Shown here: piece after piece, positions 1-5,481 of the stretch
Layout of the letters: each line of letters starts with the position of its first letter
Numbering within the stretch: the first letter of the stretch is position 1
NCBI GenBank assembly: GCA_023257915.1
Contig: JALRBB010000360.1
Location: forward strand, 1 to 5,481
From: Quisquiliibacterium sp.
GTDB lineage: Bacteria > Pseudomonadota > Gammaproteobacteria > Burkholderiales > Burkholderiaceae_E
Reading direction: 5' to 3'
DNA length: 5,481 nt
Position numbers and translations under genes: made by a program
Notes under the pieces: model-generated
The model's input: the letters and a program-made list of their open reading frames with translations, nothing else
Database searches by the model: none
Told to the model about the DNA's origin: nothing

Positions 1-166
1 CTCGGCGGCGGCGGTAGGCAATCTCGCCGGTCCGGTCGCCGCGGGTGCCGCGTTCGATCATTTTGGTTCGCACATGCCGGTGATGATCGCCTGCGCGTTC
101 AGTTCGACCCTTGCGGTGTGGGCGGGCTGGCGGCTGACCCGGCAATCGGCGGGGATTGCTCACTAA
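1..166 (+). CDS. C-terminal end of a probable MFS transporter (5' truncated by window edge)
   Basis: Reading in the frame whose codons start at position 2 gives 54 residues ending in TAA at 164-166. The peptide begins SAAAVGNLAGPVAAGAAF, a small-residue-rich helix with a Gly-Asn/Gly-Pro pattern. It continues with a short polar turn (DHFGSHMP), then a second hydrophobic helix (VMIACAFSSTLAVWAGW) and a basic, probably cytoplasmic tail (RLTRQSAGIAH). Two helices joined by a 'D-x-F-G' type turn are what the last two membrane segments of major facilitator superfamily carriers look like, but most of the protein is missing, so another polytopic permease is possible. It lies in the same direction as the gentisate dioxygenase gene, 136 bases upstream. 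An aromatic-acid importer would make sense there, but this is inference from position only. Confidence 0.6.
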   Translation, partial: SAAAVGNLAGPVAAGAAFDHFGSHMPVMIACAFSSTLAVWAGWRLTRQSAGIAH

Positions 167-194
167 GCAACTCGGCAGTCGTTGGCCCAGATGG

Positions 195-226
195 CAGCGC
201 TGGTCGCGTCAATACCGCGAGCGCTG
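195..226. other. Interrupted inverted repeat (hairpin or operator) upstream of the gentisate dioxygenase gene
   Basis: CAGCGC (195-200) pairs with GCGCTG (221-226), and inside it TCGCG (204-208) pairs with CGCGA (216-220). This leaves a three-base bulge (TGG, 201-203) and a seven-base loop (209-215). The palindrome AGCGCT is therefore present twice, 24 bases apart centre to centre. As RNA it could be a stem-loop ending or stabilising the upstream transporter message, although no T-run follows. As DNA it could be a regulator's double site controlling the dioxygenase. No convincing -35/-10 pair was found in 167-302, and apart from this repeat and the Shine-Dalgarno I see nothing else in that gap. 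Confidence 0.35.
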
Positions 227-292
227 TGCTTGCCATGCCCCGAACCAGTAACATCTTTCGCCGGGCGAATCGGCGCCCTCGCATCTAGAACC

Positions 293-296
293 GGAG
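293..296 (+). promoter_or_regulatory. Ribosome binding site of the gentisate dioxygenase gene
   Basis: GGAG sits six bases before the ATG at 303, ideal spacing for a Shine-Dalgarno. It fixes that ATG as the start; the next in-frame Met is residue 26, inside the conserved N-terminal region. Confidence 0.75.
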
Positions 297-302
297 ACTT
301 CG

Positions 303-1379
303 ATGACCGCTGCCAGCGATCACGCGCCCCAGCAGGCCGCCCGCGACGACTTCTATCGCCGAATCGATGCCAAAAACATGACACCGCTCTGGGAGGTGCT
401 CCATGCACTGGTGCCGCCCGAGCCGACACAATCCTGCGAGCCGGCGATCTGGCGCTGGGACGAAGTCAAACCCTATCTGCTCGAGTCGGGCTCGCTGATC
501 ACAGCCGAGGAGGCAGTACGCCGCGTGCTGATCTTCGAAAACCCGGCGATGCGTGGCGAGTCGCTGGTCACGCCCAGCCTGTATGCCGGTCTGCAACTGA
601 TCCTGCCCGATGAAGTTGCACCTAGCCACCGGCACACGCAATCGGCGCTGCGCTTCATCGTCGACGGCCGGGGCGCCTACACCGCGGTGGACGGCGAGCG
701 CACGACGATGTTTCCGGGCGATTTCATCATCACGCCGTCCTGGACCTGGCATGACCATGGCAACGACGGTGTGGATGGCTCTGCCGAACCGGTCGTCTGG
801 CTGGACGGCCTGGACATTCCGATCATCCGGATGTTTGGCGCCGGGTTTGCCGAAAACCTTGCCGAGCGCTCGCAGGCGGTCAGCCGCCCGGAGGGCGACA
901 GCGATGCGCGCTTTGCGCACAATCTGCTGCCGGTGCGCCAGCTTCAGCCGGGCAAGAGCTCACCGATCTTCAACTATCCGTACGCACGCTCGCGTGAGGC
1001 GCTGGCACAACTGGCGCGCAACGCTGCAATCGACGACTGGCACGGCGTGAAGATGCGCTATGTCAACCCGCAGACAGGCGGCTGGGCAATGCCGACGATG
1101 GGCACCTGTCTGCAACTGCTGCCTGCAGGCTTCGCCGGCAAACCGCACCGCAGCACCGACGGCACTGTGTATTCGGTGGTTGAAGGACAGGGACGGGCGC
1201 TGATCACGCGCGGCGAACAACGCCGCACGCTGCATTTTGGCCCGAAGGATCACTTCGTTGTTCCGTCCTGGTGGACACTGAGCCTGCAGGCCGATGACGA
1301 ATGCGTGCTGTTTTCGTTTTCCGATCGGCCGGTCCACGAGGCGTTCGGCCTGCTGCGTGAAGAGTTTCTCGCCGCGTAA
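303..1379 (+). CDS. Gentisate 1,2-dioxygenase (bicupin, Fe(II) ring-cleavage enzyme)
   Basis: The 358-residue product is the normal length for this family of cytoplasmic homo-oligomeric enzymes, which open the ring of gentisate (2,5-dihydroxybenzoate) with O2 to give maleylpyruvate. The N-terminal cupin carries the iron site: His109 and His111 in [13 protein letters not shown] and His150 in SWTWHDHGN. The 41-residue interval from His109 to His150 equals that between His119 and His160 of Pseudaminobacter salicylate 1,2-dioxygenase (recalled from the literature). With the same offset of ten, Gln98, Arg117 and His152 match that enzyme's active-site Gln108, Arg127 and His162. The C-terminal cupin (about 250-345) keeps His282 but has Ser284 and Leu326 at the other ligand positions, so it should not bind iron, as is usual. 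Residues 93-98 (LYAGLQ) line the substrate pocket. No maleylpyruvate isomerase or fumarylpyruvate hydrolase gene follows. Naming as nagI or gtdA would need phylogeny; a related salicylate or 1-hydroxy-2-naphthoate dioxygenase is the main alternative. Confidence 0.94.
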   Translation: MTAASDHAPQQAARDDFYRRIDAKNMTPLWEVLHALVPPEPTQSCEPAIWRWDEVKPYLLESGSLITAEEAVRRVLIFENPAMRGESLVTPSLYAGLQLILPDEVAPSHRHTQSALRFIVDGRGAYTAVDGERTTMFPGDFIITPSWTWHDHGNDGVDGSAEPVVWLDGLDIPIIRMFGAGFAENLAERSQAVSRPEGDSDARFAHNLLPVRQLQPGKSSPIFNYPYARSREALAQLARNAAIDDWHGVKMRYVNPQTGGWAMPTMGTCLQLLPAGFAGKPHRSTDGTVYSVVEGQGRALITRGEQRRTLHFGPKDHFVVPSWWTLSLQADDECVLFSFSDRPVHEAFGLLREEFLAA

Positions 1380-1396
1380 GGCCTTGCGGCGCTGAC

Positions 1397-1426
1397 GCGG
1401 CCACCCGTGACAGCACCGGTGGCCGC
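1397..1426 (+). terminator. Strong hairpin just after the gentisate dioxygenase stop
   Basis: GCGGCCACC (1397-1405) and GGTGGCCGC (1418-1426) are perfect reverse complements. After a single C-C mismatch (1406/1417) the stem continues with GTG (1407-1409) against CAC (1414-1416), closing on the tetraloop ACAG. Twelve base pairs, mostly G-C, begin 17 bases after the stop codon. No T-run follows (next bases ACATGCTC), so it is not a classical intrinsic terminator. A U-less terminator, or a 3' structure that protects the mRNA upstream of Rho-dependent termination, are both reasonable. It separates the dioxygenase transcript from the downstream DUF4337 gene. Confidence 0.55.
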
Positions 1427-1481
1427 ACATGCTCGCCAAGGTCAGCAATTAGACAGCAAAGCTGCTCACACTATTGCGCAA

Positions 1482-1500
1482 GGCCAGCCAAACGCCGGCC
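1482..1500 (+). other. Weak hairpin upstream of the DUF4337 gene
   Basis: GGCCAGC (1482-1488) can pair with GCCGGCC (1494-1500) with one A-C mismatch around the loop CAAAC. It lies 45 bases before the DUF4337 start and is followed by a pyrimidine-rich but not T-only stretch. It may be a leader structure or chance pairing in GC-rich DNA. No clear promoter could be identified in the rest of 1427-1544. Confidence 0.2.
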
Positions 1501-1544
1501 TCGTCTCTTAGCCTTTATCCCTCACCTGAACCTGAAAGAACCCC

Positions 1545-2099
1545 ATGTCCGGATCCCATGGCCACGTCGACCCCTCGAACAAGAAAATTGCACTACTGAT
1601 TTCGGTACTCGCGCTGGTGCTTGCGCTCTCCGAGACACTCGGCAAGAGTGCCCAGACGACCGCGCTGACGCAGAACATCGAAGCATCAAACCTGTGGAAC
1701 TTTTTTCAGGCCAAGACCATCCGAATGACAGTCCTGCGCACCGCAGCCGAGGAAGCCAGCCTGTCGGGGGAAGCCGCGGGCAACGAAACCACGCAAAAGC
1801 AGATCAAGAAGTGGCGCGAGACCGCTGAGCGCTACGACAACGAACCGTCGACCGACGAGGGGCGCAAGCAACTCGTGGCTCGCGCAAAAAAAGCGGAACA
1901 GGCGCGTGACAAGGCGATGGCCGCCTATCATCACTTCGAGTTGGGCTCGGCGGCGATTCAGATCGCGATCGTGCTCGCATCGGCCAGCATCATCGTCGCG
2001 ATGAACTCTCTGGCCTGGGTTGCGATGGCGCTGGGCGGCGTCGGGATCTTGTTCAATCTGATTGCGATTTTCGCGCCAACCGCGATTCACTTGTTCTGA
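1545..2099 (+). CDS. DUF4337-family membrane protein of unknown function
   Basis: The 184-residue protein starts with a short His/Gly-containing hydrophilic tail (residues 1-14) and one membrane helix (about 15-29, IALLISVLALVLALS). The helix is followed by the block SETLGKSAQTTALTQNIEAS and then NLWNFFQAKTIRMTVLRTAAE, which I recognise from DUF4337 proteins. A charged, helical, probably coiled-coil segment rich in Lys, Glu, Arg and Ala spans about 81-131. Two further hydrophobic helices (about 136-153 and 156-178) end the protein, which stops six residues later. The layout is one N-terminal helix, a soluble coiled domain, and a C-terminal hairpin in the inner membrane. The family has no known activity. 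A weak purine stretch (GAAAGA, 1534-1539) precedes the ATG. The strong hairpin after the dioxygenase gene and the 165-base gap suggest its own transcription. Its last 13 bases overlap the end of the convergent carrier gene. Confidence 0.85.
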   Translation: MSGSHGHVDPSNKKIALLISVLALVLALSETLGKSAQTTALTQNIEASNLWNFFQAKTIRMTVLRTAAEEASLSGEAAGNETTQKQIKKWRETAERYDNEPSTDEGRKQLVARAKKAEQARDKAMAAYHHFELGSAAIQIAIVLASASIIVAMNSLAWVAMALGGVGILFNLIAIFAPTAIHLF

Positions 2100-3031
2100 A
2101 GGCTGCGTCGTACCAGCGGCCCGAGCAGCAGCGGCGCGAAGTACATCGGGATCTGCGCGATCCCGACGTACAGCGAGAATGCCTCGCCGGCGGTGCCAGC
2201 GGTCACCGCCAGCATCAGACCCATGTTGCGATTGCCGCTGAGCAACGACGCGCTCCAGCCTGCCGCCACGTCGACTCGCCGGAACAGCAGATAGCCGGCC
2301 CAATGCAGCGCGAGCGCGGCAATGCTCGCCAGCGCCAGCAAGAGACCGATGTAGCCCGGATCGGCCAGCAGCCTCGCGGTGACGCCATCCATCACCGCGA
2401 TCGCGAAGACGACCAGCAGCAACACATTGCATCCGGCCACGCTCTCGTCGTTGTCGCGCAGGCGCTGCGCACCGACCAGTCTGCGCAGCGTGAACGCGAC
2501 AAAAAATGGCGCAACGACGATCAGGCTCACGCGCATAAAAAACGCCCCCAGATCGACCTCGATGCCGGCGCCTGGCAACAGCACCGCAACCAGCGGGGTC
2601 AGCGTGAACGGCAGCAGCAGCGTCGAGATCAGCGCACCCATCAGCGCCAGTGAGCCATCAAGACCGAGAATCATCGCGAATACCGCGGCACTGCCGATCG
2701 GCGGTGCCGCAGCTTGCAGCACCAGCACCAGGTGCAGATCGGGCCGCAGACCTAGCAGCGCACTCAAGGCCCAGACCAGCAGCGGGGACAGGGCGAGTTG
2801 CCAGCCCACAATCAGGGACAGCAGGCGCGGCCGGGCCATCTGTTCAACGAGCCGAGACCAGTCCAGCCGCAACAATGCGCCGGTGATTGTGCCGATTACC
2901 GCGATCGTCAGCAGTGGGCGCAGCCATTCGGCCAGCGGCGGAATCGCGATGCCGATGAACACGCCAACTGGCAAGGCCCATCGCGCCTGACGGCCAAGCA
3001 GTCTGAGCATGCTCAACCCGGCATCGGCCAT
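2087..3031 (-). CDS. BASS/SBF-type (bile acid:sodium symporter superfamily) carrier
   Basis: The 314-residue product is almost entirely hydrophobic, with about ten membrane segments (roughly 18-34, 38-54, 70-93, 99-122, 126-152, 164-182, 202-217, 226-250, 258-280 and 284-306). Two blocks carry the family signal. One is QAAAPPIGSAAVFAMILG at 106-123 followed by a Ser/Thr/Pro helix ending TLTP (143-146), which corresponds to the first unwound crossover helix. The other is SGNRNMGLMLAV at 265-276, the second crossover region, where an Asn-rich loop normally helps form the sodium sites. Members move bile acids, pyruvate, pantothenate or other organic anions, usually with sodium; substrate cannot be read from sequence. 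It is the last gene of the minus-strand operon. The ATG at 3031 overlaps the amidase end by 19 bases; Met8 (ATG at 3010) lies two bases after the amidase stop and is an equally plausible start. Neither has a strong Shine-Dalgarno. An auxin-efflux-type carrier is a less likely alternative. Confidence 0.78.
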   Translation of the reverse strand: MADAGLSMLRLLGRQARWALPVGVFIGIAIPPLAEWLRPLLTIAVIGTITGALLRLDWSRLVEQMARPRLLSLIVGWQLALSPLLVWALSALLGLRPDLHLVLVLQAAAPPIGSAAVFAMILGLDGSLALMGALISTLLLPFTLTPLVAVLLPGAGIEVDLGAFFMRVSLIVVAPFFVAFTLRRLVGAQRLRDNDESVAGCNVLLLVVFAIAVMDGVTARLLADPGYIGLLLALASIAALALHWAGYLLFRRVDVAAGWSASLLSGNRNMGLMLAVTAGTAGEAFSLYVGIAQIPMYFAPLLLGPLVRRSLQNK

Positions 3032-4410
3032 GCGCGCTGGGCCGGGCGCATCTGCTCGAGCAGGCGTGACAGGCGAAGCACGCCGAGGTCGTCAAAGCGC
3101 TGGCCGACGATCTGAACGCCGATCGGCAGACCATCCGGTGTGAAGCTCCAGTTCAGCGACGCCGCCGGCTGCCCGCTCATGTTGTAGGCGACCGTGAACG
3201 CGATGTGCGGCAGCGCATTGTGCGGATCACTGCCCGGGCTCAGCGCTGTTGCGTCGTACGGCAGGATCGGCGAGGTCGGCGAGAGCACGAAGTCGAATCG
3301 GGCGATTGCCGCAACCGCAGCCTCGCGGATCGCCATTACCTGGTAATAGGCCGCCATCACGTCACGTCCTGAAAAGGCCTGTGCGCGCCAGTTGCACCAT
3401 TCAGCGATGAACGGCAGCACCCTGGCACGCTGCTGCTCGCTCATCGCTTGCATGTCGTGATGCGAACGCGCCTCAAAGAATCGGCAGATGCCATCGAGCA
3501 TTTCCGCGGTCATGAAGGTCTCGAGCGGTTCGACGCTGGCACCGGCCGAGGCCAGCGCGTTAGCCGCCTGCGTCGCGGCTGCCTTAACCTGCGGGTCGAC
3601 CGGCAAGCCGACACCCATGTCGGTCAGCAGACCGATTCGCAAGCCCTTGGCCTGCAAGCCTTCCAGGCCAGCCGCATAGTCCACCGAATGAGGCGGAAGA
3701 CTCGTGAAATCGCGCAGATCGCCACGGCTTGCCACCTGCAGCAGCATTGCAGAATCGCGCACGGTTCGGGTCATTGGCCCGGTGACCCGGCCGAGAAATG
3801 GCGGTTGCACCGGGATGCGTCCGGCGCTCGGCTTCAGGGCAAAAATGCCGCAATGCGTGGCTGGCAGACGCACCGAACCACCGATGTCAGTGCCCAGATG
3901 CAAGGGACCGTAGCCGGCAGCGGCGGCCGCACCCGCTCCGGACGACGACCCTGACGGATTGCGATCGAGCCTCCAGGGGTTGCGCGTGATGCCGTGCACC
4001 GAGGAATTGCCAGAAGACAACATGCCGAAGTCCGGCATCGTGGTCTTGCCCAGAATCACGCATCCGGCCTCGCGCACCCGGGCAGCGGGCGGTGCATCCT
4101 CGGTCTTGGGTGTCATGTCCGACGAGGCAGCGCCGATCGGCGCCGGATCGCCGCGCGTGTAGATATTCTCTTTTAAGGTGATCGGCACACCATCGAGCGC
4201 GGACAGCGGCTCGCCACGCTGCCAGCGCAGTTGTGAGGCTTGCGCATCGCGCAGCGCCTGTTCGCGATGCACCAGGTACATCGCGTTGATGCTCGGCTCC
4301 CAGGCGTCGATGCGCGCTAGAGCGACCTCGGTGGCCTGCACCGGCGACAGTTCGCCGCGACGATAGGCCGCGGACAGCTCGGCGGCGCTCAACGCATGAA
4401 GCTCGGTCAT
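3013..4410 (-). CDS. Amidase-signature family amidase
   Basis: The 465-residue protein belongs to the amidase signature family, serine hydrolases that split carboxamides to acid plus ammonia or amine. The Ser-cisSer-Lys triad is complete: Lys80 in GVPITLKEN, cis-Ser155 in PSGSSSGAG, and Ser179 in GTDIGGSVRLPA. The intervals of 75 and 24 residues equal those of fatty acid amide hydrolase (Lys142, Ser217, Ser241, from the literature). Other family blocks are LGKTTMPDFG (120-129), the GIFALKPSAGRIP block after the signature, and AFTVAYNMSGQPAASL with DGLPIGVQIVGQ near the C-terminus. The signature has Ser where many members have Gly (SGSSSGAG rather than GGSSGGSG), a tolerated variation. There is no signal peptide, so it should be cytoplasmic. 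No GatB or GatC is adjacent and length and signature variation argue against a GatA role; substrate is unknown. It follows the P1 peptidase gene by 26 bases and leads into the carrier gene, so co-transcription is very likely. Confidence 0.92.
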   Translation of the reverse strand: MTELHALSAAELSAAYRRGELSPVQATEVALARIDAWEPSINAMYLVHREQALRDAQASQLRWQRGEPLSALDGVPITLKENIYTRGDPAPIGAASSDMTPKTEDAPPAARVREAGCVILGKTTMPDFGMLSSGNSSVHGITRNPWRLDRNPSGSSSGAGAAAAAGYGPLHLGTDIGGSVRLPATHCGIFALKPSAGRIPVQPPFLGRVTGPMTRTVRDSAMLLQVASRGDLRDFTSLPPHSVDYAAGLEGLQAKGLRIGLLTDMGVGLPVDPQVKAAATQAANALASAGASVEPLETFMTAEMLDGICRFFEARSHHDMQAMSEQQRARVLPFIAEWCNWRAQAFSGRDVMAAYYQVMAIREAAVAAIARFDFVLSPTSPILPYDATALSPGSDPHNALPHIAFTVAYNMSGQPAASLNWSFTPDGLPIGVQIVGQRFDDLGVLRLSRLLEQMRPAQRAWPMPG

Positions 4411-4416
4411 CTTCGT

Positions 4417-4420
4417 CTCC
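4417..4420 (-). promoter_or_regulatory. Ribosome binding site of the amidase gene
   Basis: On the minus strand GGAG is followed by six bases (ACGAAG) and the ATG at 4410. It lies in the 26-base gap after the peptidase stop, supporting independent translation initiation within the operon and fixing the amidase start. Confidence 0.72.
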
Positions 4421-4436
4421 AGAGTCTTGGCCCGGG

Positions 4437-5480
4437 TCAGCCCGAGCCACGCAATTCACCTGCCGCCGGAATTCGCGGCAGCCCGGCAAGCTGCACGCCT
4501 TGCGCCGCCCGCACCGCGCGCACCACGGCACGCGCGGTCACACTCGCCGCCATGATGCCCAGCGTGCTGGGATTTCCGCTCAGCCCGCTTCGCCCGGTCG
4601 CCAGGGCGAACATCGTGTCGCCGTCATACATCGTGTGGACAGGATCGATTGCGCGCGCCAGACCGTCATGCGACATCTGCGCGAGTTTCTGCGCCTGTGC
4701 CTTGCTGAGCACCGCATCGGTTGCGACCAGGCCGATCGTCGTGGCCATCCCGGCCTGCAGCAGTAAAGGCGCCTCGCCGCGCAGAATCGCTGCCGTGGTG
4801 CCATCCCAGGCCCGTCCGTCAGGCCCGCGCGACCCGGCGATGACACCGCCGCCGTCCGGATCGATCACGTCGCCGACCGGATTGACCGCGACGATCGCCC
4901 CGACGGTGATTCCGCCGACCACGACCGAAGCACTGCCGATCCCGCCCTTCATGGCGCGCTCGATTCCGAACAGCTTGCCAACCGTCGCGCCAGCGCCCGC
5001 ACCCACGTTTCCTTCCTGGGGGTGGGCAGAACTGGCGGCCTCGCAGGCGGCATAGCCCGCCTGCGCATCCGGCCGGATCCGGTGATCGCCGATCCATAAA
5101 TCAAACAGGATGGCGGCCGGCACAATCGGCACGCGAGCCGGACCCACCGGCAAGCCGATGTTGCGCTCTTCGAGCCAGCGCACGACTCCAGCAGCCGCAT
5201 CCAGTCCGAACGCGCTGCCACCCGAGAGCATCACCGCATGGACTTGCTCGACCAGATTGACCGGCGCCAGCAGATCGGTCTCGCGAGTGCCGGGCGCAGC
5301 GCCGCGCACGTCGACCGCACCCACCGCGCCGTCTCGCGCGAGGATCACGGTGCAGCCGGTCGGCCGACGACCGTCAGTGAAGTGCCCGACCTCGATACCA
5401 GGCACATCAGTGATGGAACCCACCTGCCTAGCCTGACCCCCACCCTGCCGATGCGGCCCGTGTGCCCCTGTGTCGCTCAC
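4437..5480 (-). CDS. P1-family (S58, DmpA/NylC-type) N-terminal nucleophile peptidase/amidohydrolase; 5' end at window edge
   Basis: The 347 residues match the P1 peptidase family, whose precursors cut themselves into two chains to free a catalytic Thr or Ser. Visible family blocks are TDVPGIEVGHF (24-34), RPTGCTVILA (39-48), DVRGAAPGTRETDLL (57-71), SGGSAFGLDAAAGV (86-99), VPIVPAAILFDL (117-128), GNVGAGAGATVGK (157-169) and VAVNPVGDV (197-205). The nucleophile should be Thr247 in MATTIGLVATDA: the 39 residues to Asp286 and 41 to Asp288 (YDGDTMFAL) match Thr267, Asp306 and Asp308 of nylon-oligomer hydrolase NylC as recalled. Lys178 and Asn200 fit its Lys189 and Asn219. Cleavage between Ala246 and Thr247 would give chains of about 246 and 101 residues. 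A Thr nucleophile is NylC-like; DmpA and BapA use Ser. The start is GTG at 5480, one base from the edge; the conserved region begins near residue 20, so little can be missing, but an upstream start is not excluded. It is first in the operon seen here. Confidence 0.9.
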   Translation of the reverse strand: MSDTGAHGPHRQGGGQARQVGSITDVPGIEVGHFTDGRRPTGCTVILARDGAVGAVDVRGAAPGTRETDLLAPVNLVEQVHAVMLSGGSAFGLDAAAGVVRWLEERNIGLPVGPARVPIVPAAILFDLWIGDHRIRPDAQAGYAACEAASSAHPQEGNVGAGAGATVGKLFGIERAMKGGIGSASVVVGGITVGAIVAVNPVGDVIDPDGGGVIAGSRGPDGRAWDGTTAAILRGEAPLLLQAGMATTIGLVATDAVLSKAQAQKLAQMSHDGLARAIDPVHTMYDGDTMFALATGRSGLSGNPSTLGIMAASVTARAVVRAVRAAQGVQLAGLPRIPAAGELRGSG

Positions 5481-5481
5481 T

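Noticed and set aside
230..254. Possible sigma-70 promoter: TTGCCA (230-235) with TAACAT (249-254)
   Set aside because: The spacer is only 13 bases, too short for a normal promoter, and no better pair was found nearby.
285..920. Open frame of 211 codons on the minus strand opposite the gentisate dioxygenase
   Set aside because: It is antisense to a gene with all active-site residues in place, and its translation shows no domain.
1449..1477. Possible promoter TTAGAC / TATTGC before the DUF4337 gene
   Set aside because: Each box matches the consensus at only about three positions, so it is not distinguishable from chance.
1686..2432. Open frame of 248 codons on the minus strand across the DUF4337 gene and the carrier end
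   Set aside because: Its translation is Arg/Ala/Gly-rich low-complexity sequence with no family signal, and it runs antisense to a recognisable DUF4337 gene. GC-rich codon use keeps stop codons rare in shadow frames.
2379..2990. Open frame of 203 codons on the plus strand opposite the carrier gene
   Set aside because: The product is Ser/Arg/Thr-rich with no motif, while the minus strand encodes a clear ten-helix carrier over the same bases.
4174..4176. Rare TTA leucine codon directly before the catalytic Lys80 codon of the amidase
   Set aside because: Unusual for a GC-rich gene, but a single rare codon in a slightly AT-richer patch (4161-4176) is not evidence of regulation or transfer.
4396..5055. 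Open frame of 219 codons on the plus strand opposite the P1 peptidase
   Set aside because: Composition is Pro/Ser/Ala/Thr-rich shadow coding; the opposite strand holds the conserved P1 blocks.

Overview
The window is GC-rich, uses almost only G/C-ending codons, and packs its genes tightly. The protein families (gentisate 1,2-dioxygenase, a DUF4337 membrane protein, a NylC/DmpA-type P1 peptidase, an amidase-signature enzyme and a BASS-type carrier) suggest a soil or water betaproteobacterium, probably of the order Burkholderiales. This placement rests on gene content and base composition only; there is no rRNA or other phylogenetic marker here. I see no tRNA, rRNA, CRISPR array, insertion sequence or phage gene.

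Layout. Positions 1-166 (+) are the last 54 codons of a polytopic membrane protein, probably an MFS transporter. A 136-base gap with an interrupted hairpin (195-226) follows. Then comes a complete gentisate 1,2-dioxygenase gene (303-1379, +), with a clear Shine-Dalgarno. A 165-base gap holds a strong hairpin at 1397-1426 that probably ends or protects the dioxygenase transcript, and a weaker hairpin at 1482-1500. A DUF4337 membrane protein gene (1545-2099, +) ends the plus-strand half. It overlaps by 13 bases, tail to tail, the last gene of a minus-strand operon.

That operon reads right to left: P1-family N-terminal nucleophile peptidase/amidohydrolase (5480-4437), amidase-signature amidase (4410-3013), and a ten-helix BASS/SBF-type carrier (3031-2087). 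Spacing is 26 bases between the first two genes. The last two overlap by 19 bases or are separated by 2 bases, depending on the carrier start. All visible catalytic residues of both hydrolases are intact. The first gene begins with GTG one base from the window edge, so its promoter and possibly its true start lie outside.

How the genes may work together. The dioxygenase opens the ring of gentisate to maleylpyruvate, the committed step of the gentisate pathway; the truncated transporter upstream could import the aromatic acid. No maleylpyruvate isomerase or fumarylpyruvate hydrolase lies downstream, so the lower pathway must be elsewhere or upstream. The minus-strand operon combines two mechanistically unrelated amide-bond hydrolases with a carrier, which reads as an uptake (or export) and amide-hydrolysis module of unknown substrate. 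The pairing resembles in family membership, not necessarily in substrate, the NylA (amidase signature) and NylC (P1) enzymes of nylon-oligomer breakdown. Nothing in the sequence proves that the two halves of the window are functionally linked.
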